A stretch of 64,000 bases of DNA from positions 248,001-312,000 of the forward strand of contig JAXHNI010000005.1 in assembly GCA_034520625.1 (NCBI GenBank), read 5' to 3'. This document shows positions 16,526-27,598 of the stretch, piece after piece; the first letter of the stretch is position 1, and every line of letters starts with the position of its first letter. A program made the translations under genes and the position numbers. The notes beneath the pieces are model-generated. The model searched no databases. It was not told the origin of the DNA and saw only the letters and a list, made by a program, of their open reading frames with translations. Source of the DNA: JAANXG01 sp034520625. GTDB taxonomy: Bacteria; Pseudomonadota; Gammaproteobacteria; Arenicellales; JAANXG01.

Positions 16526-16551
16526 CGTCAAGAGGTATTTTCATCTTGACG
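16526..16551. promoter_or_regulatory. Inverted repeat upstream of gltA
   Basis: CGTCAAGA (16526-16533) and TCTTGACG (16544-16551) form an 8-base inverted repeat with a 10-base AT-rich spacer, about 140 bases upstream of the citrate synthase start. The right arm contains a TTGAC -35-like hexamer. It may be an operator or a 5'-leader hairpin of gltA. The regulator is unknown. Confidence 0.35.
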
Positions 16552-16691
16552 TATGCCAAAATACCGTCCGCCCCGCCGGCTGCGCAGTCTTGCGCCCCCG
16601 GCGCTTGATCACTACGATTTCCACGCGCGTGCACCGGCCTGCAGAAGCCGCCGTTGTGGTGCGATGCTCCGTACCGATGAAGAGGTGTCCC

Positions 16692-18062
16692 ATGACTGAC
16701 CCGAAAGACAATGACGAAAAGCGTCAACACTATTTCACGCTGCACGACAACGTAAACGAGAAGTCTTACGAATTGCCGGTTCTCGAAGGTACCGAGGGCC
16801 CCCGTGTCATCGACGTCCGGAAGCTCTACAGCCAGGCCGGGGTGTTCACCTATGATCCCGGATTCAAGTCCACTGCCGCGTGTTCGTCGGCCATCACCTA
16901 TATCGACGGGGACAAAGGCATACTGCGGCACCGGGGTTACTCCATCGAGGACCTCGCCGAGCACAGCGACTACCTGGATGTATGTTACCTGCTGCTTCAC
17001 GGTGAGCTGCCTTCCCCGGAGGAAAAGGAGGAGTTCGACCGGGACATCACCCACCACACGATGCTTCACGAGCAGCTGGTACAGTTCTTCCGCGGCTTTC
17101 GGCGCGACGCCCACCCCATGGCAATCATGGTCGGCATCGTCGGCGCGCTGTCCGCGTTTTACCATGACAGCACCGATATCACGGACCCACTTCAACGCAT
17201 GACGGCCTCGCACCGCCTGATCGCCAAAATGCCTACGATCGGTGCCTGTGCTTTCAAGTTTTCCGTGGGTCAGCCGTTCGTCTACCCGGACAACAAGGCG
17301 AGCTACGCCGGCAACCTCCTGAAAATGATGTTCAAGGTACCGGCGGAGGACTATGAGCCGGATCCGGTGCTGGTGAGGGCGATGGACAGAATCCTGATTC
17401 TGCACGCCGATCACGAACAGAACGCGTCGACTTCCACCGTGCGTCTGGCCGGCTCCTCCGGCGCCAACCCCTTCGCCTGCATCGCCGCCGGCATCGCCTC
17501 ACTCTGGGGACCCGCTCATGGGGGCGCCAACGAAGCGGTGCTCAAGATGCTCATGGAGATCGGCCACAAGGACCGGATACCGGAATTCATCGCCCGCGCC
17601 AAGGACCCGGACGACGACTACCGCCTGATGGGCTTCGGACACCGCGTCTACAAGAACTTCGACCCGCGCGCCAAGGTCATGAAAAAAACGGCTCACGAAG
17701 TCCTGGAGACCATGGGGGTGGATACCCCGTTGCTGGAGGTTGCCATGGAGCTGGAGCGCATCGCCCTGGAAGACGACTACTTCGTGGAGCGCAAGCTTTA
17801 TCCCAACGTCGACTTCTATTCCGGAATCATTCTCAACGCCATGGGCATACCGACGCATATGTTCACGGCGATATTCGCCATCGCGCGCACCGTCGGCTGG
17901 ATCGCCCACTGGAAGGAGATGATGGAGGAAGGCGCGGTATCCATCGGCCGGCCCCGCCAACTGTATGTCGGCCCCACCGAGCGCACTTTCACCACCGTGG
18001 ACGTGCGGGAACACAAGCAGAGCCGCGGCTGGTCCTGGCTGTGGGGTGGCAAGGAGTCCTGA
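16692..18062 (+). CDS. gltA: Citrate synthase (type II)
   Basis: A 456-residue citrate synthase that condenses acetyl-CoA and oxaloacetate at entry to the TCA cycle. Family blocks are intact: GPAHGGANEAVLKML and MGFGHRVYKNFDPRA carry the two catalytic His, and PNVDFYSGI the catalytic Asp. KMPTIGACAFKFSVGQP is also typical. The length and N-terminal beta domain (TLHDNVNEKSYELPVLEGTEG) match the hexameric, NADH-sensitive gram-negative type. The C-terminus carries about 20 extra residues (REHKQSRGWSWLWGG). Start at MTDPKDND after an AGAGGTG box. It is convergent with panB. Confidence 0.97.
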   Translation: MTDPKDNDEKRQHYFTLHDNVNEKSYELPVLEGTEGPRVIDVRKLYSQAGVFTYDPGFKSTAACSSAITYIDGDKGILRHRGYSIEDLAEHSDYLDVCYLLLHGELPSPEEKEEFDRDITHHTMLHEQLVQFFRGFRRDAHPMAIMVGIVGALSAFYHDSTDITDPLQRMTASHRLIAKMPTIGACAFKFSVGQPFVYPDNKASYAGNLLKMMFKVPAEDYEPDPVLVRAMDRILILHADHEQNASTSTVRLAGSSGANPFACIAAGIASLWGPAHGGANEAVLKMLMEIGHKDRIPEFIARAKDPDDDYRLMGFGHRVYKNFDPRAKVMKKTAHEVLETMGVDTPLLEVAMELERIALEDDYFVERKLYPNVDFYSGIILNAMGIPTHMFTAIFAIARTVGWIAHWKEMMEEGAVSIGRPRQLYVGPTERTFTTVDVREHKQSRGWSWLWGGKES

Positions 18063-18157
18063 GGCACATCCCGCCGCGCCCCTCCATAAGACTACAGGGG
18101 ACGAACCCCCTCCGAGCTCGCGGGCACACGGGACCGCGGGCCACACAGGCTCCGCCG

Positions 18158-18979
18158 TCAGTCGTAGCAGTGCTCCGGCGCCGGGAAGCCGCCGCTGCGA
18201 ACGGCCTCCACGTATGCTGCAACCGCGCCCTGGATCCCGTCCGCACGCCCTTCCAGGAAATTCTTGACGAACTTCGCGGGGCGCCCGGGGTAGAGCCCGA
18301 GCAGGTCGTGGAACACCATGATCTGCCCGTCGGTATGGGGCCCGGCCCCGATGCCGATCACGGGCACGTCCAGGCGTTCCGTGATACGGGCCCCCAGCTC
18401 GAGCGGAACGCACTCCAGCAGGATCAGGTCGGCGCCGGCATCCTGGAGTATCTCCGCCTCATCGATCATTTCCTGGGCCTTCGCGGGGTCCCTGCCCTGC
18501 ACACGGTAGCCGCCGAGATGATTGACGGACTGCGGGGTCAGACCCATGTGGGCACACACGGGAATACCGTGGCGTACCAGCAATCGGGTCGAGTCCGCCA
18601 GCCAACCGCCGCCTTCCAGCTTCACCATCTGCGCGCCCTCCCGCATCAGAACCGCGGCGTTCTCCAGGGATTTGAGCTCGGAGTAGTAGCTCATGAAAGG
18701 CAGGTCGGCAACCACGAAAGAACCCCGGTTGCCGCGCTTGACGCAGCGGGTGTGGTAGGCGACATCCTCGATGGTCACGGGCAGGCTGCTGTCGTGGCCC
18801 TGAATCACCATGCCCAGCGAATCGCCGACCAGAATGACGTCCACGCCCTGGGTGCTGACCACATGCGCGGAACAGTAATCATAGGCGGTCAGGCAGGCGA
18901 ATTTTTCACCTTTCTGCTTGTAGCGCTTGAGTGTATTGATTGATACCGTCTTGCGCGGCGATTCAGACTGCACGGACAT
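18158..18979 (-). CDS. panB: 3-methyl-2-oxobutanoate hydroxymethyltransferase
   Basis: About 273 residues. It catalyses the first step of pantothenate synthesis: ketopantoate from 2-oxoisovalerate and methylene-tetrahydrofolate. Landmarks are LTAYDYCSAHVVSTQGVDVILVGDS (Mg-binding DS), VVADLPFMSY, MVKLEGG, CAHMGLTPQ and GIGAGPHTDGQIMVFHDLLGL. All active-site blocks are complete. Start chosen at MSVQSES; four more codons upstream are open. The usual partners panC and panD are not adjacent. The znuB gene lies 71 bases upstream on the same strand, so read-through is possible. Confidence 0.96.
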   Translation of the reverse strand: MSVQSESPRKTVSINTLKRYKQKGEKFACLTAYDYCSAHVVSTQGVDVILVGDSLGMVIQGHDSSLPVTIEDVAYHTRCVKRGNRGSFVVADLPFMSYYSELKSLENAAVLMREGAQMVKLEGGGWLADSTRLLVRHGIPVCAHMGLTPQSVNHLGGYRVQGRDPAKAQEMIDEAEILQDAGADLILLECVPLELGARITERLDVPVIGIGAGPHTDGQIMVFHDLLGLYPGRPAKFVKNFLEGRADGIQGAVAAYVEAVRSGGFPAPEHCYD

Positions 18980-19050
18980 GGCACACCTCATTTGATCCGG
19001 TTTTCAATGTACCCCCGGGCCGCGCCGCGCACAACCACCGCCGGGCGCGG

Positions 19051-19863
19051 CTATCGGCGCCATCGGACAACCAGCGTGGACGCCAGATACGTGAATGCAG
19101 CGACCAGAATGATGGTGGCGCCCGCGGGCAGATCGGGACCGTAGGACAGCGCCAGGCCGGAGACGCAGAACAGCGCGGTGATTATCGTGGAAAGCACCAT
19201 CATGTGGGCGATGTTGTATACATACTGCTGCGAAATCGCCGCCGGCAGCGTCAGCAGGGCGATTACCAGGATCAGCCCCACGATCTGAACCAGCACCACC
19301 ACAGACACGGCGATCAGGCACAGCAGGACCAGGTAAAGGGCGGTAACCGGCAGGCCCCTGAGTCTCGCGAATTCCTCATCGAAAGCAATCGCTTCGAACT
19401 GCTTGAAGTAAAGCAGGATGACTACGACCAGGCAGAGATTCAACGCCAGCATGAGCCAGATCTGCCCCGGGGAAACCAGCAGTATATTGCCGAAAAGGTA
19501 GGTCATCAGGTCGACCTGGTAGCCCGGAGACTTGGCGATGAAGATGACGCCCGCCGCCATGCCCACCGCCCACAGCGCTCCGATGAGCACATCCTCCTGC
19601 TCCCGCCAGTAGAGCTTGATGCAGCCAAGAACCAGGGCCGCCGCAACGGCCGTTGCCAGTGCTCCCGACATGGCAGGGAATCCGAAGTACACGGCGGCGC
19701 CGATGCCCCCCAGAACTGTATGGGCGATTCCACCGGCCAGGTAGCCCATTCGCTTGACAACCACGTAGGTGCCCACCATGCCGCAGCATATACTCGCCAT
19801 GAGGGAGGCAAGAACGGCGAGCTGCAGGAACCGGTGCTCGAGGAGTGCCGCCGTGAATTCCAT
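19051..19863 (-). CDS. znuB: Zinc ABC transporter permease
   Basis: A 270-residue ABC-3 family permease with eight predicted helices. MASICCGMVGTYVVVKRMGYLAGGIAHTVLGGIG is the classic N-terminal block, and LLTLPAAISQQ lies in the cytoplasmic coupling region. It forms the membrane channel of the ZnuABC high-affinity zinc importer. It is third in the order znuA-znuC-znuB, starting 5 bases after the ATPase gene. Zinc rather than manganese is supported by the Zur box upstream of znuA and the His-rich loop of the binding protein. Confidence 0.93.
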   Translation of the reverse strand: MEFTAALLEHRFLQLAVLASLMASICCGMVGTYVVVKRMGYLAGGIAHTVLGGIGAAVYFGFPAMSGALATAVAAALVLGCIKLYWREQEDVLIGALWAVGMAAGVIFIAKSPGYQVDLMTYLFGNILLVSPGQIWLMLALNLCLVVVILLYFKQFEAIAFDEEFARLRGLPVTALYLVLLCLIAVSVVVLVQIVGLILVIALLTLPAAISQQYVYNIAHMMVLSTIITALFCVSGLALSYGPDLPAGATIILVAAFTYLASTLVVRWRR

Positions 19864-19868
19864 GGTAA

Positions 19869-20615
19869 TCAGTGACGGTGCGATACCATCTGTACATCGG
19901 TCCCGTACAACTCCTGGATGGTACGCCCGTCGATATCGGCGGTGTCGTGGCAGATCAGCGTTCTGTTCAGGCAGGCCACTCGATCGACGTACTTGGAGAT
20001 GAAGCCGATGTCATGCGAGACCACGACAATAGTCATGCGCTGGTTGAATTCACGGAGATAGTCGAAAATATCGGTTTCCACCCGCTGGTCGATGTTGGAG
20101 GTGGGTTCATCCAGCAGCAGTATCCGCGGCTCGCAGACCAGCGCCCGCGCCACCAGCACCCGCTGCAGCTGTCCCCCGGACAGGGTATTGATATGGCGTC
20201 CCGCCAGCGACTCGATCTCGGTCTCCGCCATCGCCTCCCGGGCGCGGTTGCGATCGTTCTCCGAGTATCCCCCGAAACCTCCGGACAGGCCCAGCCGGCC
20301 CATGAGCACCGCATGCAGGACATCGGTAGGGAAATCCCGGGAAAAGCTGGGATACTGGGGCACGTATCCGATGCGGCTCCGCGCCCGCGAAGGGGAGTTC
20401 CCCAACACCTTCACGCGACCGCGGCAAGGCTGATACAGGCCGAGGATGATTTTCAGCAGCGTGCTCTTGCCGCCCGCGTTCGGGCCCACGACACCGATGA
20501 ACTCCTTGTCGGGGACCCGCAGATCAATGCCCTCCAGCACCGGCGGGCCATCATCAAACCGGAACCATACGTCCTGCAGATCGATAACGGGCTCGGATGC
20601 CGGGCTTTCGATCAT
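19869..20615 (-). CDS. znuC: Zinc ABC transporter ATP-binding protein
   Basis: A 248-residue ABC ATPase. Walker A is GPNAGGKST, the signature TLSGGQLQRVLVARAL, Walker B ILLLDEPTSNID and the switch His VVSHD. It powers zinc import with ZnuB. Start chosen at MIESPASEP because the protein then begins directly at the first beta strand; the frame stays open for 90 further codons upstream, which overlap znuA and are not ABC-like. The ATG overlaps the stop of znuA by 4 bases, so translation is coupled. Confidence 0.94.
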   Translation of the reverse strand: MIESPASEPVIDLQDVWFRFDDGPPVLEGIDLRVPDKEFIGVVGPNAGGKSTLLKIILGLYQPCRGRVKVLGNSPSRARSRIGYVPQYPSFSRDFPTDVLHAVLMGRLGLSGGFGGYSENDRNRAREAMAETEIESLAGRHINTLSGGQLQRVLVARALVCEPRILLLDEPTSNIDQRVETDIFDYLREFNQRMTIVVVSHDIGFISKYVDRVACLNRTLICHDTADIDGRTIQELYGTDVQMVSHRH

Positions 20616-21505
20616 GACCGGGAGTCGGCGATCACCCGGGCCGTGCGCCTCAGGTTGTCGAAATAGTCGAGCGCCAGCGGGTCGAGGACCTCGAGCCTGG
20701 CGCCGATGGCGTCGGCGACGGTTCGGGCCAGCCGGTCGTTGTGCATGGGGTCTATGAACAGGGTTTTGATGTGTTTCTCCTCCGCCTTTTGAACGACTTC
20801 GACGAGTCCACGGGGGCCGGGCTGCTTGCCTTCCGACTCGATGGATATCTGCTCCAGGTCGTAGGCACGGGCGAAGTGGCCCCATGCGGGATGGTATACC
20901 AGAAACGCGTCCACGCCCGAGTCCGCGAGGGTTTCCGAGATCTCCCGATCCAGCGCGGTCAGCGCTGTCCGCAGCGTTTCCGCATTCTCCCTGTACCGGT
21001 CGGCATTGGCGGGGTCAATGGCGGCCAGCGCGTCGGCAATACCCGTCGCCATGTGCTGCGCATTGACCGGGCTCAACCAGATATGGGGATCGATCCCGCC
21101 ATGGTGATAATGGGTGCCGGCCTCCGATTCGTTCTCGCCGTGGTCATCGTGCGCGTCCGGGTCAGCCGGCAAGCCGTCGGACAGGTCCACCCATTGCGGG
21201 GCCGATGAGCCGGTCTGCCGTAGCTGCCTCCGCCAGACCGGCTCCAACGGCATGCCGACACCGAAGAAGATATCCGCATCTGCCAATCCGCTGATCTGGC
21301 GCGGCGTGGGCTCGTACGTCTCCGGACTTTGCCCCGCCTCGACCACGACCGCGATCTCGACGCGCCTGCCGCCCACCTGCTCCACCAGGAATTGAAGCGG
21401 TTTGATGCTGACATGCGCCCGTACGGGATCGCTTCCGGCAGCCATCGAGAGTGCCGGCCACAGGGCCATGAAAACGGCAAGTATTCGAACGCAAATGGGC
21501 TGCAA
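20612..21505 (-). CDS. znuA: Zinc ABC transporter periplasmic binding protein
   Basis: A protein of about 297 residues with a signal peptide (ICVRILAVFMALWPALSMAAG) and the cluster A-I metal-binding fold. The His/Asp-rich loop (DAHDDHGENESEAGTHYHHGG) before DPHIWLSP, the second-lobe His in VYHPAWGHFARAY and the final Asp ligand FIDPMHND are typical of zinc-specific ZnuA. The start is uncertain: TTG at 21505 (after GAGAGGGGA) or ATG at 21469. A TTG at 21526 is also in frame but lies inside the Zur palindrome. It is the first gene of znuACB. Confidence 0.9.
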   Translation of the reverse strand: MQPICVRILAVFMALWPALSMAAGSDPVRAHVSIKPLQFLVEQVGGRRVEIAVVVEAGQSPETYEPTPRQISGLADADIFFGVGMPLEPVWRRQLRQTGSSAPQWVDLSDGLPADPDAHDDHGENESEAGTHYHHGGIDPHIWLSPVNAQHMATGIADALAAIDPANADRYRENAETLRTALTALDREISETLADSGVDAFLVYHPAWGHFARAYDLEQISIESEGKQPGPRGLVEVVQKAEEKHIKTLFIDPMHNDRLARTVADAIGARLEVLDPLALDYFDNLRRTARVIADSRS

Positions 21506-21513
21506 TCCCCTCT

Positions 21514-21554
21514 CCCGGTATGACAATGTTATATTATAACATTGTCATACCGGG
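21514..21554. promoter_or_regulatory. Zur operator (perfect 41-base palindrome)
   Basis: Forty-one bases are perfectly palindromic about a central T. The core ATGTTATATTATAACAT matches the gammaproteobacterial Zur box (consensus GAAATGTTATAnTATAACATTTC). It lies immediately upstream of znuA, so Zur bound with zinc would block transcription of znuACB. Extension of the symmetry into GC-rich arms (CCCGGTATGAC/GTCATACCGGG) goes beyond what Zur needs and could also give a terminator-like hairpin behind the bcp gene, which ends at 21637. Confidence 0.88.
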
Positions 21555-21636
21555 CAGTGGCGGTCGGAACAAAAGCACGTCCCGCCCGGATCACGGACGC
21601 ACCGGCCACATTCCCGGGGCCCGGCACAGCGGGCAA

Positions 21637-22107
21637 TCAAGCGCCCGCCTGCAGTGCCTCCAGGACCTTGCGGGGGTGATCGGCCGCCTTGGGCACCCTG
21701 CGCCAGTGCTTGAGAATCCTGCCATCCGGACCGACCCAGGCGGTGGAACGTATGACGCCGGTGGTTTTCCGGCCGTACATCATTTTTGCGCCGTATGCGC
21801 CGTACCGGGTCATGACCTTCCTGTCCGGATCCGACAGGAGCGTGAAAGGGAGACCATACTTCTCCGTGAATTTGCGGTGGGAGGCGCCATCATCGGGAGA
21901 GACGCCGAGCAGGACGAGGTCAAGTTCCTCAAGGTCCGACCATATGTCGCGAAAACCGCATGCTTCCTTGGTGCAGCCCGGTGTATCGTCCTTGGGATAG
22001 AAAAAAATCACAACATGCCGGCCTCGAAAATCCTTGAGCGCGACCTTGTTGCCGCCGAAATCCTCGAGAGTGAATGCGGGGGCCATCTTGCCTTCTTCGA
22101 TTGTCAT
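21637..22107 (-). CDS. bcp: Thioredoxin-dependent peroxiredoxin, Bcp/PrxQ type
   Basis: A 156-residue cytoplasmic peroxiredoxin that reduces H2O2 and organic hydroperoxides with thioredoxin. The active site FFYPKDDTPGCTKEACGFRD has the peroxidatic Cys and, five residues later, the resolving Cys of atypical 2-Cys PrxQ enzymes. Start at MTIEEGKMAPAF; the frame is open further upstream but non-homologous there. It is upstream of znuACB on the same strand but separated from it by the Zur palindrome. It is divergent from pdxH. Confidence 0.93.
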   Translation of the reverse strand: MTIEEGKMAPAFTLEDFGGNKVALKDFRGRHVVIFFYPKDDTPGCTKEACGFRDIWSDLEELDLVLLGVSPDDGASHRKFTEKYGLPFTLLSDPDRKVMTRYGAYGAKMMYGRKTTGVIRSTAWVGPDGRILKHWRRVPKAADHPRKVLEALQAGA

Positions 22108-22347
22108 GATGTCAAATCGCCGGGTGGTTAAACTGTGCAGCTGCCGGAAAGCAGCCAGCAAATCGCGAAAACGCGAGGATAATTCAACGGGCGGTTTTTT
22201 CAAGTGGCTGCAGAAGCGCGGCCAGTCGTAACAGCTCTTCTTGCACGCCACGCACGAACGCGGCGGTGGCGGTAAATGCAACCAGCGGGAGCAGGCATTG
22301 AGCCGTTCCTGAAACACTCATTTCGTATCGGGATTCAGCAACTGACC

Positions 22348-23001
22348 ATGTCCGTGTTTTCATTGTTTCGAAAAGGCTTCACCGCCGGCAAGGGCCTGTT
22401 GACGGGCCTGCCATCGGATGTCGCCGAACGCGACCCGGTGATCCTGTTCAGCGAATGGTTCACCGAGGCGCAGAAGTCCGGGATCATGCTGGCGGATGCC
22501 ATGTGCCTGGCCACCAGCACGCCGGACGGCCGCCCTTCCGCCCGCATGGTACTGCTCAAGGAGATCGAGGACCGCGCCGTCGTGTTCTACACCAATTACG
22601 AGAGCCGCAAGGGCGAGGAGCTCCGGGCAAACCCGCGTGCCGCGGCAGTGATTCACTGGACGGTGCTGCAAAGACAGGTACGTATCGAAGGACCGGTCGC
22701 GCCGGTGGGACAGAGCCAGTCGGAGCGTTACTTCCGATCCCGCGACCGGGGCAGCCAGATCGGCGCCTGGGCATCGCGCCAGAGCCGCCCGCTGGAAAGC
22801 CGCACGGAGCTCGAAGAACGCGAATCGGATATGCGCCGCCGGTTTGAGGGTCAGGCCGTGCCCCTGCCGGAGTTCTGGGGTGGCTTCCGGATCCGGATCG
22901 AGCGCATCGAGTTCTGGCAGGGCCGGGCCAATCGCCTCCACGACCGAATGCGCTTCGACTGGGACGAGGGCGCCTGGCAGACCCACCGCCTTTTTCCGTA
23001 G
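22348..23001 (+). CDS. pdxH: Pyridoxamine 5'-phosphate oxidase
   Basis: About 217 residues. An FMN enzyme that oxidises pyridoxine/pyridoxamine phosphate to PLP. Landmarks: MCLATSTPDGRPSARMVLLKEI, VVFYTNYESRKGEEL (FMN phosphate binding), RQVRIEGPV, SQIGAWASRQSRPL, PEFWGGFRI and the C-terminal block EFWQGRANRLHDR. The end HRLFP differs slightly from the common RLAP. Start chosen at MSVFSLF. It is divergent from bcp. Many PLP enzymes in this window (TrpB2, diaminopropionate lyase) depend on its product. Confidence 0.95.
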   Translation: MSVFSLFRKGFTAGKGLLTGLPSDVAERDPVILFSEWFTEAQKSGIMLADAMCLATSTPDGRPSARMVLLKEIEDRAVVFYTNYESRKGEELRANPRAAAVIHWTVLQRQVRIEGPVAPVGQSQSERYFRSRDRGSQIGAWASRQSRPLESRTELEERESDMRRRFEGQAVPLPEFWGGFRIRIERIEFWQGRANRLHDRMRFDWDEGAWQTHRLFP

Positions 23002-23185
23002 CCCGCGCAGGATACGGCGAAACCGGAGTGCCGCCGGCCTCGCACCTGTAGAAACGCCGTCACTTCGTAGCAAGGTCCGGGGCCGCCTCACCGGCCGGGC
23101 AGCGTATTATGTCAATTCAGCAAAAACCCTGTTTATAATCAGATAAATAGGTATATTATTTAATACAGTGCTCGAGAGTTGGCTC

Positions 23186-23214
23186 TTGACACGAATTAAT
23201 GGTAATATTATATA
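23186..23214 (+). promoter_or_regulatory. Sigma-70-like promoter
   Basis: TTGACA (23186-23191) and TATATA (23209-23214) are separated by 17 bases in a strongly AT-rich stretch (about 23110-23240) that contrasts with the GC-rich surroundings. It would drive the conserved hypothetical gene starting at 23245. This is one of the best promoter matches in the window. Confidence 0.65.
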
Positions 23215-23244
23215 TATAGTAATATCTTTATCAGGTGCAACACC

Positions 23245-23595
23245 ATGCTCACGAACCGATTTAGAAAAGGTGACCCGGTCATCTTCACCAAGACCAAATT
23301 CAGCGTCCACCCAGGCCCCCGCGCCGAAGACATTTCGCCGGCCAGCCATGGGGAGAACTACAGCTACCTGGTGAAGAAATTCTGGACGGTAATCGCCAAC
23401 ACTGACGACCGCCTGCTCGTTCGAACCCGGACGGGAAAACAGCATTGGATCGATCTGGATGACCCAGCACTGCGGGCGCCGACGTGGTGGGAGCAGTTTC
23501 GGTATCGCCACCGGTTTCCCACGGCGGACGAATCCGGACAGTTGCCCAACGAGGGCGGCGGGGAAGGACACAGGCGAGCGGCCGGCCAGAACTGA
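23245..23595 (+). CDS. Conserved hypothetical protein
   Basis: A 116-residue soluble protein. The first 92 residues form a compact, probably beta-rich unit (RFRKGDPVIFTKTKFSVHPGPRA, GENYSYLVKKFWTVI, RLLVRTRTGKQHWIDLDDP, TWWEQFRYRHRFP). I recall similar unnamed proteins in other bacteria, but no function. The remaining tail is Gly/Arg-rich and disordered. It is preceded by a strong promoter and a GGTG ribosome-binding-like sequence, so it is probably well expressed. It could bind nucleic acid through an SH3-like barrel, which is inference only. Confidence 0.7.
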   Translation: MLTNRFRKGDPVIFTKTKFSVHPGPRAEDISPASHGENYSYLVKKFWTVIANTDDRLLVRTRTGKQHWIDLDDPALRAPTWWEQFRYRHRFPTADESGQLPNEGGGEGHRRAAGQN

Positions 23596-23625
23596 CCGCT
23601 GCTGCCGTAGCGGACGGCCCCGGAT

Positions 23626-23817
23626 TCAGAACAGCCGGGCCTGTCCGCTTTCCTCAAGGGATTTCATGCGTTGCGCGAACCAGCCGCGCTCCAGCGCGTT
23701 CCACTCATGCGGATTCATATCCCGTTCCGGATAGTGGGCCACGAGCTCACTCATGGGGATGCCCGCCTTGAAGGCATAACTCCCTTCTTCGAACCAGTAG
23801 TCCGCTGGATCCGCCAT
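23626..23817 (-). CDS. Small conserved hypothetical protein
   Basis: A 63-residue charged protein, MADPADYWFEEGSYAFKAGI at the start and ERGWFAQRMKSLEESGQARLF at the end. The pattern of an EEG.YAF.AG motif, a middle Pro-containing loop and a RGW.....  helix is loosely like the ribosome modulation factor/CrpP family, but key residues cannot be confirmed. It is convergent with the preceding gene, only 30 bases away. It contains no signal peptide or cysteine. Confidence 0.5.
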   Translation of the reverse strand: MADPADYWFEEGSYAFKAGIPMSELVAHYPERDMNPHEWNALERGWFAQRMKSLEESGQARLF

Positions 23818-23945
23818 GGCACGCCCGACGCCTGGGGGGTGGACGACTCATTCTAGATGAGAATCAGCCGCCCGCGTACTGGATAGCCCATCAGTACCCG
23901 GCGCCGTGACGGCGCCGCACCTTCGCCGTCCCCGTTGCCGCGGAG

Positions 23946-27545
<3,600 letters not shown>

Positions 27546-27598
27546 GGGTGCTTCTTCTCATCGAAGGAATTCGTTCGCGCCGATCTACGGAACAGGCT

